Below, piece after piece: positions 20,104 through 29,041 of a stretch of DNA of 64,000 nt (position 1 is its first letter; each line of letters starts with the position of its first letter). Both the position numbers and the translations under genes were made by a program. This DNA comes from Clostridia bacterium (GTDB lineage Bacteria > Bacillota > Clostridia > Lachnospirales > Anaerotignaceae): NCBI GenBank assembly GCA_910575055.1, contig CAJTDC010000001.1:124001-188000 (forward strand). The letters are read 5' to 3'. Under the pieces are notes generated by a model. It was not told the DNA's origin. It made no database searches and saw only the letters and a program-made list of their open reading frames with translations.

Positions 20104-20895
20104 TTAATTTCCATATCTGCTTGTTGCAGTATAGTCTACAGTACCGTCTGCTCTTGTTCTTTTCAAAACATATGCTCCATCTGCCTGATGAATAACATCT
20201 ATTTTAATATCACCTACATTAGGATTTTCTGTTGCTAAAAATCTTACTTTTAATTTACCATTTTGCATAACAGATTCTATTTTTACAGGTACACTTAAAT
20301 CATTTCTAAATTTAAAATCAATACTACCCCAAGATGCTGTAGCATCTCTACCATTTGGCATATAAGCTACAGGTAAAGAATGGTTTCTTCTTTCTGTAAT
20401 TGTCATACCAGAATATAATGCCGCTTGATATAATGTAGAAGATATTTGACAAATTCCTCCTCCTATTCCTGTGGCTGTTTTACCATTTGAATAAATGCCT
20501 GCTTCTTTATAATCTTTGCCATTATGACTATTTTTTAATATCACATCATTGTAAGAAAAACTTTCTCCTGGCTCTAATATAATGCCATTGATAGAGTCTG
20601 AAGCAAGGTGCATATTGTAATTTCTATTGTTGGAGTCTGCTCCTGTGTACTTTGTAGTATAAGATGCTACGTCATAATCAAAATTACGCTCTTGAGGTAC
20701 TTGCTCCTCTGGTTGTAAAACAGTTTCTGCTGGCGTTAATTCTTGCATAGGTTCTTCTATTATAATAAACGGTTCTTCTTCTGCTACGCTATTTTCTGAC
20801 ATAACTGGTATTTCATTATATTGTGGCAATTCTGTTGCGGGCACATTTCCTGCTACCATAGTCAATACCAATAAATCTGCCACTGGTTTTAGCAT
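20104..20895 (-). CDS. Secreted VanW family protein
   Basis: A 263-residue protein with a short hydrophobic N-terminus (signal or anchor), an acidic Glu/Pro-rich linker to about 75, and a VanW domain (about 85-215). The domain shows GESFSYND, the conserved GGGICQISSTLY and RRNHSLPV. VanW proteins lie at the cell wall; their activity is not settled, and the name comes from linkage to vancomycin-resistance clusters, so resistance should not be inferred. AGGAG precedes the ATG by 9 bases. It has its own terminator and appears monocistronic. Confidence 0.88.
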   Translation of the reverse strand: MLKPVADLLVLTMVAGNVPATELPQYNEIPVMSENSVAEEEPFIIIEEPMQELTPAETVLQPEEQVPQERNFDYDVASYTTKYTGADSNNRNYNMHLASDSINGIILEPGESFSYNDVILKNSHNGKDYKEAGIYSNGKTATGIGGGICQISSTLYQAALYSGMTITERRNHSLPVAYMPNGRDATASWGSIDFKFRNDLSVPVKIESVMQNGKLKVRFLATENPNVGDIKIDVIHQADGAYVLKRTRADGTVDYTATSRYGN

Positions 20896-21049
20896 ATGTA
20901 TTCACTCCTAGTTTTCAATATTACAGCAATGCTGTTTCTTTATTATAACCGTTTTATACCATATATGCAACATTTTCTATCTCCCACATTATGCCAAAAA
21001 TTGAAATGTCCTATTAATGATTTCTCATTTTATTTTTTATAACAAAAAA

Positions 21050-21072
21050 ACGAGAAACAAATTATTTCTCGT
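21050..21072 (-). terminator. Terminator of the metNIQ operon
   Basis: A stem ACGAGAAA paired with TTTCTCGT followed on the minus strand by a run of T residues, about 25 bases past the metQ stop. Confidence 0.85.
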
Positions 21073-21094
21073 CTTTCTTTTATTTCTTTTTTTA

Positions 21095-21970
21095 TTATTC
21101 AATAGGTTCTACTGCACCCTGATATTTTTCTGCAATAAAGTCTTTTGTTTCATCACTTCTCAACGCTTCTACCAATTTTTGGAGCTCTGGTCTACTTTCA
21201 TTTCCTTCTTTTACTGCAATGATATTAGGATATGTTTGTGCACCAAGTGAGTCTTTTTCTTCTTTTGCCAAAGCATTACTAACACTTAATCCTGCACCTA
21301 CAGCATAGTTACCATTGATAACAGCTAAATCTACATCTTGTAAAGAACGTGGTAATTGTGCTGCTTCCATTTCGATAATATCTAAATTGTGAGGGTTTTC
21401 CAATATATCCAATTTTGTTGCTTTAATACCTGCATCTGCATTGATTGTCAAAAGGCCATTTGCTTCTAATAAAAGCAATGCTCTTGCTTCATTTGTTGTA
21501 TCATTTGGTACAGCAACTTTTGCACCATCTGGCACATCTGTCAAAGAAGTTGTTTTTCCACCATAAATACCCATAGGCTCATAGTGTACATTTCCTATAG
21601 ATACTAAATGTGTACCTTGTTCTTCATTAAAAGAAAGCAAATAAGGTTCATGTTGGAAATAGTTTGCATCTAATTCTCCGCTTTCTAATGCTGTATTTGG
21701 CTGTACATAATCTGAAAATTCTATTACTTCCATATCAATGCCCTCTGCTGCTAAAGCTTCTTGAGCTTGTCTTAATATTTCTGCATGAGGTGCTGGAGAT
21801 GCTCCAACTTTAATGGAAACAGTTTCTCCTTCTGTTTGTGATGGTGCTTCTCCTTCTGTTTGCTGTTGGTCATCTGCTGGTGCAGGTTCTGATGTTGTAC
21901 TGCTGCAAGCTGTAAATGCTCCTGCTGCTAATACACTACCCAACAATAATGCGAATACTCTTTTTTTCAT
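21095..21970 (-). CDS. metQ: Methionine-type ABC transporter substrate-binding lipoprotein
   Basis: A 291-residue NlpA/MetQ family lipoprotein. A signal peptide ends in a lipobox with Cys21 (GAFTAC), followed by an acidic, Gln/Glu/Pro-rich linker. The binding domain shows VKVGASPAPHAEIL-like residues and the QHEPYL and NDTTNEARALLLLE blocks typical of MetQ. It is the last gene of the transporter operon, 26 bases after metI. The family binds methionine, but relatives take up other small amino acids or peptides, and the T-box upstream leaves the substrate open. Confidence 0.92.
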   Translation of the reverse strand: MKKRVFALLLGSVLAAGAFTACSSTTSEPAPADDQQQTEGEAPSQTEGETVSIKVGASPAPHAEILRQAQEALAAEGIDMEVIEFSDYVQPNTALESGELDANYFQHEPYLLSFNEEQGTHLVSIGNVHYEPMGIYGGKTTSLTDVPDGAKVAVPNDTTNEARALLLLEANGLLTINADAGIKATKLDILENPHNLDIIEMEAAQLPRSLQDVDLAVINGNYAVGAGLSVSNALAKEEKDSLGAQTYPNIIAVKEGNESRPELQKLVEALRSDETKDFIAEKYQGAVEPIE

Positions 21971-21996
21971 TTCTTTTTTCCTCCCTTAAAAACATA

Positions 21997-22683
21997 TTAT
22001 AATCTTTTGTCGCTCATTGTAGCGATTTTCATACCTACTTCCTGCATAATTTGTACAATTACCACAAGAAGTATGACTGTTATAAACATAATATCTTGCT
22101 GATATCTGTAATAACCATAATTCATAGCAATAGCACCTAATCCACCACCACCTACAATACCTGCCATAGCAGAATAACCTAATATTGTTGTTATAGAAAT
22201 TGCTGCTCCTACTAAAAGAGAAGGCTTTGCTTCTGGCAGAAGTACCTTGAACATAATCTGAAAAGGAGATGCTCCCATAGATTCTGCTGCCTCAATAACG
22301 CCTCTATCTACTTCTTTCAGAGAAGACTCTACCATACGTGCGATAAAAGGTGCTGCTGCAATCACCAAAGGTACAATAGTTGCTTTAGAACCTATTGTAG
22401 TACCTACAATTGCCCTTGTTATGGGCATTACTGCAATTAACAATATCAAAAATGGAACAGAACGCAATACATTTACTACAAAACCTAATAATTTATTTAA
22501 CCATACAATAGGTATTTTTATACCCAAAAACGGAATAATAAAATATCCTTCTTTATCTGTTGAAACAAGTGCTAAGCCTATAGGAAGCCCTATCACATAT
22601 GACATTAATGTAGAAATCAATGTCATATACAATGTTTCATATATTCCAACACCAAGCACTTGTAACATACCTTCTTTAAACAT
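21997..22683 (-). CDS. metI: Methionine-type ABC transporter permease
   Basis: A 228-residue permease with about five membrane helices and the EAA coupling loop (EAAESMGASPFQIMFKVLLP, about 143-162). It is typical MetI in length and helix order, and forms the channel of the MetNIQ importer with two MetN subunits. It lies 34 bases after metN and 26 before metQ in one operon. Confidence 0.93.
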   Translation of the reverse strand: MFKEGMLQVLGVGIYETLYMTLISTLMSYVIGLPIGLALVSTDKEGYFIIPFLGIKIPIVWLNKLLGFVVNVLRSVPFLILLIAVMPITRAIVGTTIGSKATIVPLVIAAAPFIARMVESSLKEVDRGVIEAAESMGASPFQIMFKVLLPEAKPSLLVGAAISITTILGYSAMAGIVGGGGLGAIAMNYGYYRYQQDIMFITVILLVVIVQIMQEVGMKIATMSDKRL

Positions 22684-22717
22684 ACTATGTCACTTTCTCC
22701 TTTCTTATATGCTATTT

Positions 22718-23740
22718 TTAAATTAATTCTGACAACTGTTCAAATTTTACATCTTGTGTTTCCAAATAAGCAATCATTTTTTTTGCTGTTTTGTCATCTG
22801 GAGGTAATTGTACAATTAACTGTCCATATGCTTGCCCGTCAATATTTCTAGTATTGGCATACATAATATTTACTACATCATTACATTCTAATATCATATT
22901 TGCTAAAACAGGTTTAAAAGAGGTTTCTCCTTCAAATACAATTCTGCAATATTTTCTATTCGTATCATCAAATTGTGTTCTTGGTTTACTTTCACTATAC
23001 ACAAGTTGTTTTCCTATACTGGATTTTGGTGCAGTAAATATTTTTTCTACTGTACCTATTTCTGCAATTTTACTATTGTCTATAATTGCCACTCTTTGAC
23101 AAACTTCTTCTATCACACTCATTTCGTGCGTTATAATTACAACAGTAATACCTAATCTTTTATTGATATCTTTTAATAATTTCAATATACTTCTTGTTGT
23201 ATTAGGGTCTAATGCACTTGTAGCCTCATCACAAAGCAATACTTTAGGATTTGTTGTCAATGCTCTTGCGATTGCTACTCTTTGTTTTTGTCCTCCTGAA
23301 AGCTGAGAAGGATAAGAATTTTTTCTTTCTTCTAATCCTACAATTTCAAGTAACTCTTCTGCTCTTTTATGTGCCTCTTCTTTTTTTACACCAGAAATCT
23401 CAAGAGGAAAACAAACATTTTCCAATGCTGTTCTTTGCATTAAAAGATTAAATTGTTGAAATATCATTCCCATAGAACGCCTTGCTTGTCTTAATTCTGC
23501 AGGTTTTAACACAGTTAAATCCTGCCCATCAAACAATACTTGTCCTTCTGTGGGTCTTTCCAATAAATTAATACATCTTACTAATGTACTTTTGCCTGCA
23601 CCACTCATACCTATAATACCGAATATTTCTCCTCTATTGATTTTTAAGTCAATTTTATCTAGTGCATTTACTACACCATTTTTTACTTTAAAAGATTTGC
23701 TCATTTCTCTTAGTTCAATAATTACATCTTGCTGTTCCAT
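22718..23740 (-). CDS. metN: Methionine-type ABC transporter ATP-binding protein
   Basis: A 340-residue ATPase: Walker A GMSGAGKST (44-52), signature LSGGQKQRV, Walker B VLLCDEATSALD. A C-terminal NIL-type domain (about 262-340) is, in characterised MetN proteins, the regulatory site that senses intracellular methionine and inhibits transport. The ATG has a GGTGGTAATAT ribosome site. It follows a small ORF by 35 bases and the T-box leader, so transcription and activity are both probably amino-acid controlled. Confidence 0.95.
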   Translation of the reverse strand: MEQQDVIIELREMSKSFKVKNGVVNALDKIDLKINRGEIFGIIGMSGAGKSTLVRCINLLERPTEGQVLFDGQDLTVLKPAELRQARRSMGMIFQQFNLLMQRTALENVCFPLEISGVKKEEAHKRAEELLEIVGLEERKNSYPSQLSGGQKQRVAIARALTTNPKVLLCDEATSALDPNTTRSILKLLKDINKRLGITVVIITHEMSVIEEVCQRVAIIDNSKIAEIGTVEKIFTAPKSSIGKQLVYSESKPRTQFDDTNRKYCRIVFEGETSFKPVLANMILECNDVVNIMYANTRNIDGQAYGQLIVQLPPDDKTAKKMIAYLETQDVKFEQLSELI

Positions 23741-23775
23741 ATATTACCACCTCAAATAACTAAACTGCATTTTGC

Positions 23776-24129
23776 TTAAACATTGCCATAGACAGGAAAC
23801 TTACTTATTACTTGTATTTTTCCAATAATATGATTGTTAAATGTTTCTAATTCTTCCGCCAATATCCATAACTCTTTATGATAATGATTTCCAACTGTAT
23901 GAACTTCAAATTGCATAAAATATTCATCATCAATTTCAAATTTTGTTACATATCCCTTTTGACTACTACCATATCTCACATTCCATTTCATTGTTATTTC
24001 ATTTGCATATTTTTCATTTAAAACAGGATAAAAAATAGGCTGTTCTGGCAATCTAGGAGGATATTTTGTATATCCACTTTGTTTTATCAATTCTAATTCT
24101 TTACTTCCAACAGGTCTATATAATATCAT
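23776..24129 (-). CDS. Small conserved protein, 'ADP-ribosylation/crystallin J1'-like
   Basis: A 117-residue soluble protein. From memory its N-terminus (MILYRPVGSKELELI) and the PPRLPEQPIFYPVLN block match small proteins carried in databases under the name ADP-ribosylation/crystallin J1. No function is established for them, and the name should not be taken as an activity. The GGGGG ribosome site 5 bases before position 24129 favours this start over an ATG seven codons upstream. It is the first gene after the T-box, 35 bases before metN. Confidence 0.75.
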   Translation of the reverse strand: MILYRPVGSKELELIKQSGYTKYPPRLPEQPIFYPVLNEKYANEITMKWNVRYGSSQKGYVTKFEIDDEYFMQFEVHTVGNHYHKELWILAEELETFNNHIIGKIQVISKFPVYGNV

Positions 24130-24179
24130 TTTTACCCCCTGAATTTTCAAATACTAATATAAATTTTTTGTTATCAGAC

Positions 24180-24468
24180 CACAAAAAAACTCTCTCCCTA
24201 GGAAAAACATTCCATAGGGACGAGAGCATAGCTTCGTGTTACCACCCTATTTTGCTCATATTTCACAATAATGAGCCTCATCAAGTGCGAGTTAAAAAAC
24301 TGACACTCTAACGCTGTTACGGGCGTCCCCGTCATAGCCTACTCACAAAAAATAGCTTTCAGTATGCAGCTCCAAGACCATATTCTGCTTTTTCCAAACC
24401 GTTCTCTTTCAGCACTGTAGAACTCTCTGTTGATTTTTTCAAAGCGTACTCTTCTTTTCATCGCCTTT
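24180..24468 (-). promoter_or_regulatory. T-box riboswitch leader
   Basis: On the minus strand the order is complete. A K-turn/AGAGTA start (near 24455) and the AGAGAG specifier-loop strand come first. The GGAGCTGC stem I block, the AGTAGGC...GACGGG...CCCGT linker and stem III follow. The T-box GGGTGGTAACACG (24235-24248) and a terminator stem (CTCTCGTCCCTA with TAGGGAGAGAG plus T7, 24183-24227) complete the element. Uncharged tRNA bound here would favour the antiterminator and expression of the crystallin J1-like gene and metNIQ. The specifier loop reads CTGAAAGCTA (24353-24362), offering AGC (Ser) or GCT (Ala) and no ATG. Confidence 0.93.
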
Positions 24469-24627
24469 TTTATTCATTTCTTAATGATATTCATTATACT
24501 TTTTTTATTTTATTTGTCAAGTTATTTTTTAATATTAAAGTAATTGTTCTTTTTAAAAAACTTAAAATCAAAACAGTTTCTATTATCTTTTATAAAAAAT
24601 AATAGATTTCATAATACTTTTTTATAT
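24469..24627. other. Gene-free A+T-rich spacer between LCP gene and T-box
   Basis: About 160 bases after the LCP stop and upstream of the T-box. It must contain the operon promoter and the LCP 3' end. A weak inverted repeat (CTATTAT...ATAATAG, about 24578-24605) could be the LCP terminator; no other structure is seen. Confidence 0.5.
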
Positions 24628-25995
24628 TTATTGTTGGTCAAATGGTATATCGTCATATATAAATTTTTGAAGCATATTTGTAGCTTCCTGTAAATCATAA
24701 TGATATACCCACAATTCTACACCTTCTACTTCTGTTTTTGTTTTATAGCCATCTGTTTGTATATAATCATTAGGAAAACTATCTTGTTCTAGCATTAAAT
24801 TTTTGTTCATAGCAACAGGTGCTAGCTGTAATATTTCTGAGTCTGTCATAGAAGTTTCCATCATAGGCATAAGTATTTTGATATAAGAAGGATATTGAAA
24901 AGGACTTAACTCTTTTGCTTTTTCAAACAAACATAGCATTACTTTTCTTTGTCTACTTGTTCTCATATCATCACTATCACATTTTCTAATTCTGGAATAG
25001 CTTACTGCTTGCTCTCCATTAAGATGTACTGCACCTGTCTGTTGTATTTTTTCTACACCTGGTGCAACATATTTATTTAACTCCTGTCTTTCAGCTTCAT
25101 TCAATTCTACATCAATACCACCCATTTGTTCTATAATTTCTGCCAGTTGCTCAAAATTAACTGTAATATAGTCTGTAATATCCATACCAAAATTTTCATT
25201 TAATGTTGCCATAGCCAATTCTGGTCCTCCATAGGAATAGGCGTGTGTTATTTTTGTTTTTCCATATTTTGGTAAATTAACATAGGTATCTCTTGCAATA
25301 GAAACCATTTTAATTTTTCCTTTATTACCATCTATAGATACTATCATAATTGCATCTGAATTACCTGTATCTTCTCCATTTCTAGAGTCTACACCAAATA
25401 CAGCAATATTTTTAATTTTCATTTCTACAGATTGTACTTGTTTTTCTTCATTTACCTCAAGTATTGTTTCATCTATTGTTTCTCTTTTCATATCTTTTGT
25501 ATAATACTTAAATGCTGCAAATGCTCCTCCTGCTCCTAAAAATAATACAAAAAATACAATTAAAAATGTTCTAACAAATATTTTTCTTAATCTATGCTGA
25601 TTTTGTTTTCTTTGTGTTCTTCTCCCTGTTTGTTGTCTATGTAATTCTGATGTTGTAGGTTGTCTGTTAGTTCTCATTTGCTGAGGCTGTCTATTTATTT
25701 CCATTTGTTGGACTCTCATTTGTTGGGGCTGTCTATTCATTCCCATTTGCTGGGGCTGCCTATTTATTCCCATTTGTTGAGGCTGTCTATTTATTCCTAT
25801 TTGTTGAGACTGCCTATTTATTCCCATTTGTTGAGGCTGTCTATTTATCTGTTGTCTGTTTCTATCCATATGTACAGATTGTCTATTTTGCATTTGTGAT
25901 AGTTGTCTATCCATTTGCTGTCTGTTTTTATCTATTTGTGGTGGTTGTCTGTAATATTGCTGTCTTCTTCTTCGTTCTTCTTCCTCTTTACTCAA
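24628..25995 (-). CDS. LytR-CpsA-Psr (LCP) family cell-wall ligase with repeat-rich N-tail
   Basis: A 455-residue LCP protein. A cytoplasmic tail of about 138 residues, rich in Gln/Arg and built on a 9-residue repeat (INRQPQQMG-like, about 51-110), precedes one membrane helix (140-162). The extracellular LCP domain (about 190-415) has the VDSRNG, SIARDTYV and SYSRIRK motifs that bind the polyprenyl phosphate donor. LCP enzymes attach teichoic acids or glycopolymers to peptidoglycan. The start is TTG with GGAGGG 7 bases upstream. The long repeat tail is unusual for the family. Confidence 0.93.
   Translation of the reverse strand: MSKEEEERRRRQQYYRQPPQIDKNRQQMDRQLSQMQNRQSVHMDRNRQQINRQPQQMGINRQSQQIGINRQPQQMGINRQPQQMGMNRQPQQMRVQQMEINRQPQQMRTNRQPTTSELHRQQTGRRTQRKQNQHRLRKIFVRTFLIVFFVLFLGAGGAFAAFKYYTKDMKRETIDETILEVNEEKQVQSVEMKIKNIAVFGVDSRNGEDTGNSDAIMIVSIDGNKGKIKMVSIARDTYVNLPKYGKTKITHAYSYGGPELAMATLNENFGMDITDYITVNFEQLAEIIEQMGGIDVELNEAERQELNKYVAPGVEKIQQTGAVHLNGEQAVSYSRIRKCDSDDMRTSRQRKVMLCLFEKAKELSPFQYPSYIKILMPMMETSMTDSEILQLAPVAMNKNLMLEQDSFPNDYIQTDGYKTKTEVEGVELWVYHYDLQEATNMLQKFIYDDIPFDQQ
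25680..25850 (-). repeat. 27-bp tandem repeats coding for the LCP cytoplasmic tail
   Basis: Successive copies of a 27-base unit (visible on the plus strand as TTTGTTGAGGCTGTCTATT variants) encode the INRQPQQMG-type peptide about six times. The unit length is a multiple of three, so copy number can change without a frameshift. Confidence 0.8.
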
Positions 25996-26066
25996 AAATT
26001 TCCCTCCATATCATATTTTTTAATACTATAACATAAAACGTTGTTTTTTGACAATATTTTAAAGCA

Positions 26067-26100
26067 TAAAAAAAGACATCTTATTCAGATGTCTTTTTTT
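26067..26100 (-). terminator. Terminator of thiW-thiD
   Basis: AAAAGACATCTG...AGATGTCTTTTTTT stem and T tract directly after the thiD stop on the minus strand. Confidence 0.9.
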
Positions 26101-26102
26101 AT

Positions 26103-26909
26103 TTAGTCTACTTCCATACCTGCCTTTTGATACAATTCATAAAAATGATTTGTAGGCCCTACACCTTTTCCAATATCTAAAGAATGTTCTATTGCAGTTA
26201 TAATATATTTTTTAGCATTTTTTACAGATTGCTCTGCTGTATTCCCTTTTGCTAAATTTGCTGCTATAGCAGAAGAAAGTGTACACCCTGTACCATGTGT
26301 ATTTTTTGTTTGAATTCTCTTTGCTTCCAAATATATATAGTTTTTACCATCAAAAAAAATGTCTATCGCATCACTTTCTAAGTGTCCACCTTTTATCAAT
26401 ATATTTTTTGCTCCCATATCATATACTATTTTTGCTGCTTTTTTCATATCATTTAAATTTTTTATAGAAATACCTGTAATCACTTCTGCTTCAGGTAAAT
26501 TAGGCGTTATAATATCAGCCAAAGGAATTAATTCTTCTATCAATGTCTGTTTTGCATCTGACTTCATTAAATCAAAACCACTTTTAGAAATCATAACAGG
26601 GTCTACCACTACATTTTTTACTTTATATTGTTTTAATTTTTCTGCAATTGCTTTTATTGTTTCGATTTTGGAAACCATTCCTATTTTCACCGCACTTACT
26701 TCAATATCTGTAAATATAGCATCTATTTGTTTTTTTATAATTTCTGGTGTAATATCCTGACAGTCAAAAACACCCTGTGTATTTTGTACTGTTACTGCTG
26801 TAATAACACTCATACCATATGTACCCAATGCAGAAAATGTTTTAATATCTGCCTGTATACCTGCTCCTCCACAAGTGTCGCTTCCTGCAATAGTTAAAAC
26901 GTGTTTCAT
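26103..26909 (-). CDS. thiD: Hydroxymethylpyrimidine / phosphomethylpyrimidine kinase
   Basis: A 268-residue ribokinase-fold enzyme that phosphorylates HMP and HMP-P in thiamine synthesis. The N-terminal AGSDTCGGAGIQADIKTF, the VVDPVMISKSG block (about 100-110) and the C-terminal anion-hole GTGCTLSSAIAANLA are all canonical. It follows thiW by 15 bases under a TPP riboswitch and ends at a strong terminator. Confidence 0.96.
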   Translation of the reverse strand: MKHVLTIAGSDTCGGAGIQADIKTFSALGTYGMSVITAVTVQNTQGVFDCQDITPEIIKKQIDAIFTDIEVSAVKIGMVSKIETIKAIAEKLKQYKVKNVVVDPVMISKSGFDLMKSDAKQTLIEELIPLADIITPNLPEAEVITGISIKNLNDMKKAAKIVYDMGAKNILIKGGHLESDAIDIFFDGKNYIYLEAKRIQTKNTHGTGCTLSSAIAANLAKGNTAEQSVKNAKKYIITAIEHSLDIGKGVGPTNHFYELYQKAGMEVD

Positions 26910-26924
26910 ATTTTAATTTCCTCC

Positions 26925-27419
26925 TTATTCTCCCACTATTCTTTTAGCTATCGATACAAAAGTACTTGACTGCAATATCAGCAATGCAATAATACTTCCT
27001 CCTATTGTACTAATTAAAAATGGTATAACATATGCAAAAGCACCTACTACATTACCCATTATAAATACCGCTATAGGTACTGCTAAAAAGCCGCCTAATA
27101 TCCCTGTGCCAAACACTTCACCAAATGCAGTAACATAATTATTTTTAGTGAAATGATACATCTGTCCTGCTAATAATGCTCCTACCATACTTCCGGGAAA
27201 TGCCATTAAAGAACCTGTTCCCATAAAATTTCTTAAAAGTGATATACAAAAAGCATTCATAACACCATACCACGGTCCTAATAACACAGCAGAAAGTACA
27301 TTAATAGTATGTTGTACAGGAAAACACTTTGATGCTCCTATAGGAATATAAATAAGCTGTCCTGCTAAAGCACCTATTGCAATAAGCAATGCAGATATTG
27401 TTAATTTTCTTGTTTTCAT
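26925..27419 (-). CDS. thiW: ECF transporter S component ThiW (thiazole uptake)
   Basis: A 164-residue membrane protein with about five helices. The N-terminal AALLIAIG-like segment and the PVQHTINVLSAVLLGPWYG block are typical of ThiW, the S component predicted to import the thiazole precursor through the shared ECF energising module. AGGAG suits the ATG at 27419 (9-base gap) better than the ATG two codons upstream (3-base gap). Its place between a TPP riboswitch and thiD supports the thiamine role. Its ECF ATPases are not in the window. Confidence 0.92.
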   Translation of the reverse strand: MKTRKLTISALLIAIGALAGQLIYIPIGASKCFPVQHTINVLSAVLLGPWYGVMNAFCISLLRNFMGTGSLMAFPGSMVGALLAGQMYHFTKNNYVTAFGEVFGTGILGGFLAVPIAVFIMGNVVGAFAYVIPFLISTIGGSIIALLILQSSTFVSIAKRIVGE

Positions 27420-27502
27420 AAACATTCACTCCTTTTTTTGATTGTTATAGTACAGACGACATAATAAAAATAATTTAGGCTGGGGAAATGCCTCAAATAA
27501 AA

Positions 27503-27534
27503 AAGCATAACAAATTTTTTTATTTGCTATGCTT
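27503..27534 (-). terminator. Riboswitch-controlled terminator hairpin
   Basis: On the minus strand AAGCATAGCAAA pairs with TTTGTTATGCTT and is followed by TTTTA. It lies 14 bases past the TPP aptamer and about 80 bases before thiW, fitting a transcription-off switch when TPP is bound. Confidence 0.85.
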
Positions 27535-27547
27535 ATTTTGCACTAAA

Positions 27548-27642
27548 CCGCTTCCCTCCGCTAGCATTATCTAGTTCAGGTTTAAGGGTACAAAACATTT
27601 GTTTCATTCTCAGCCAATACCACTACTGGCACCCCTAGCAAT
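27548..27642 (-). promoter_or_regulatory. TPP riboswitch (THI element)
   Basis: The minus strand reads GGGGTGCC (27631 side), GGCTGAGA, ACCCTTAAACCTGAACTAGATAATGC-type junction residues and the closing GGAGGGAAGC. P1 forms between TTGCTA and TAGCGG. All conserved TPP-contact blocks are present. It controls thiW-thiD downstream through the adjacent terminator. Confidence 0.97.
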
Positions 27643-27727
27643 ATTTATAATAATGAAAAATAATATACATTATCATCACTATATTTTGTTACAGTATACT
27701 ATTCTTTTTTCATTCTGTCAATAACTT

Positions 27728-28975
27728 TTATGTCATTGTTGCTACAATATATCCTTTTTCATCTTGTTTCTTTTGTGCAGTCATACCTAATATTTGAGAA
27801 AGCTGTTCTATATCAAAATACAAATCGCCATCTATAGTATAACATTGTACATCTACAACTGTACCATCTACTGCAATATGATAATTACTTTTTTTAGTAA
27901 TATATTTTTCACTGTTATCCAAAAGCATTTCATTTCCTACAGAAGTATATACACCACCTTTTATAATATTCACTGTGTTCGTTTTGCTATCATATTTTAT
28001 TTCAAACTGTGCTTCTGTACCTGAAACAATACTTGCAAAATCTCTCAATCTAATATAATCCTTTCCCATAATGGTATTAAAATTAATTGCCATTTCTTTT
28101 TGATTTACCAATATCCTACCAGACCAGAAAGGTGTTTTTTTCATATTTACAATGTCTAAATCATAAGGTTTTATGTAATCAGTATAAATACCAGAACAGC
28201 CTGCTTCTAGCATCATTTTAAAATCTAACATTCTATTTACTGTGTGAGCATATACTCTAATTCCCTTTGCAGTTAATTTTTGTACATTTTCTTTTTTAAC
28301 TACTTCATAATTAATTGTAACAACATCAACGCCATTATTGGCACAAAATACTGCAATCTCATCATAATTAGGGTTAGGCGTTTGATACAATGTATATATC
28401 CAATTTGTAAAAGGATATATTTGTTTTACAGTATTTAACATTTCTGTATCATATATCTGTACTACAATTCTATTTAATATATCTTCTCTACCCATTGCTT
28501 TTACTATATTAACAATAGCTGTAAATTCTCTTTGTATCGTTTGTGTATCTGTATATTTTGTATCTGTAATTAAATAAACATCTTCATATTCTGCTAATAA
28601 TTCAAAAAGCTGTGTTGCTGTAATAGGAGTATATCGAAAATTAATTTTTTCACTACTGAAACGACTGCTATTCATTTGTGTAGAGCCATTTACTTTTTGT
28701 TCTAAATTATAATAAGAGTCTTGGTCAAAATCGTGCCTTACTACCAGAATACCATCACTTGTAAAATTGAAATCAGCTTCCATTACTTTATAACCATTTT
28801 CCCAAGAATGAATAAAAGCCTCTTTTGAATTTGTTTCTTTTTTATCCTCTATCGCCCCTAAAGCATGTGCAACTAATTTGTTTTCTTCATACCATTTTTT
28901 GTTTTGTTGTGCTTTAATAGGAGTGCACAAAAACACTGTTGCAAACAAAACTGTCACAATCTGTTTTAATTTCAC
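27728..28975 (-). CDS. Secreted GDPD-like phosphodiesterase with C-terminal stalk domain
   Basis: A 415-residue exported protein. After a signal peptide (about 1-23) comes a TIM-barrel GDPD/PI-PLC-like domain (to about 270). It has AHALGAIED, TNSKEAF, EADFNFTSDG and the catalytic-site HDFD. A copper-amine-oxidase-N-like stalk domain (about 290-410) follows. It likely hydrolyses glycerophosphodiesters or inositol lipids outside the cell. GAGGTGGG supports the GTG at 28975 over a GTG three codons upstream that overlaps that site. It lies alone, ending just before the thiW leader region. Confidence 0.85.
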   Translation of the reverse strand: MKLKQIVTVLFATVFLCTPIKAQQNKKWYEENKLVAHALGAIEDKKETNSKEAFIHSWENGYKVMEADFNFTSDGILVVRHDFDQDSYYNLEQKVNGSTQMNSSRFSSEKINFRYTPITATQLFELLAEYEDVYLITDTKYTDTQTIQREFTAIVNIVKAMGREDILNRIVVQIYDTEMLNTVKQIYPFTNWIYTLYQTPNPNYDEIAVFCANNGVDVVTINYEVVKKENVQKLTAKGIRVYAHTVNRMLDFKMMLEAGCSGIYTDYIKPYDLDIVNMKKTPFWSGRILVNQKEMAINFNTIMGKDYIRLRDFASIVSGTEAQFEIKYDSKTNTVNIIKGGVYTSVGNEMLLDNSEKYITKKSNYHIAVDGTVVDVQCYTIDGDLYFDIEQLSQILGMTAQKKQDEKGYIVATMT

Positions 28976-29041
28976 TTTTCCCACCTCATTATATTATATT
29001 GAGATACTTTATTTATGCAAACAGCATTATTGATATAAAAA

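Noticed and set aside
20104-20895. Vancomycin resistance from the VanW name
   Set aside because: No vanH, vanA or vanX partner is present; VanW domains are widespread in Clostridia without resistance.
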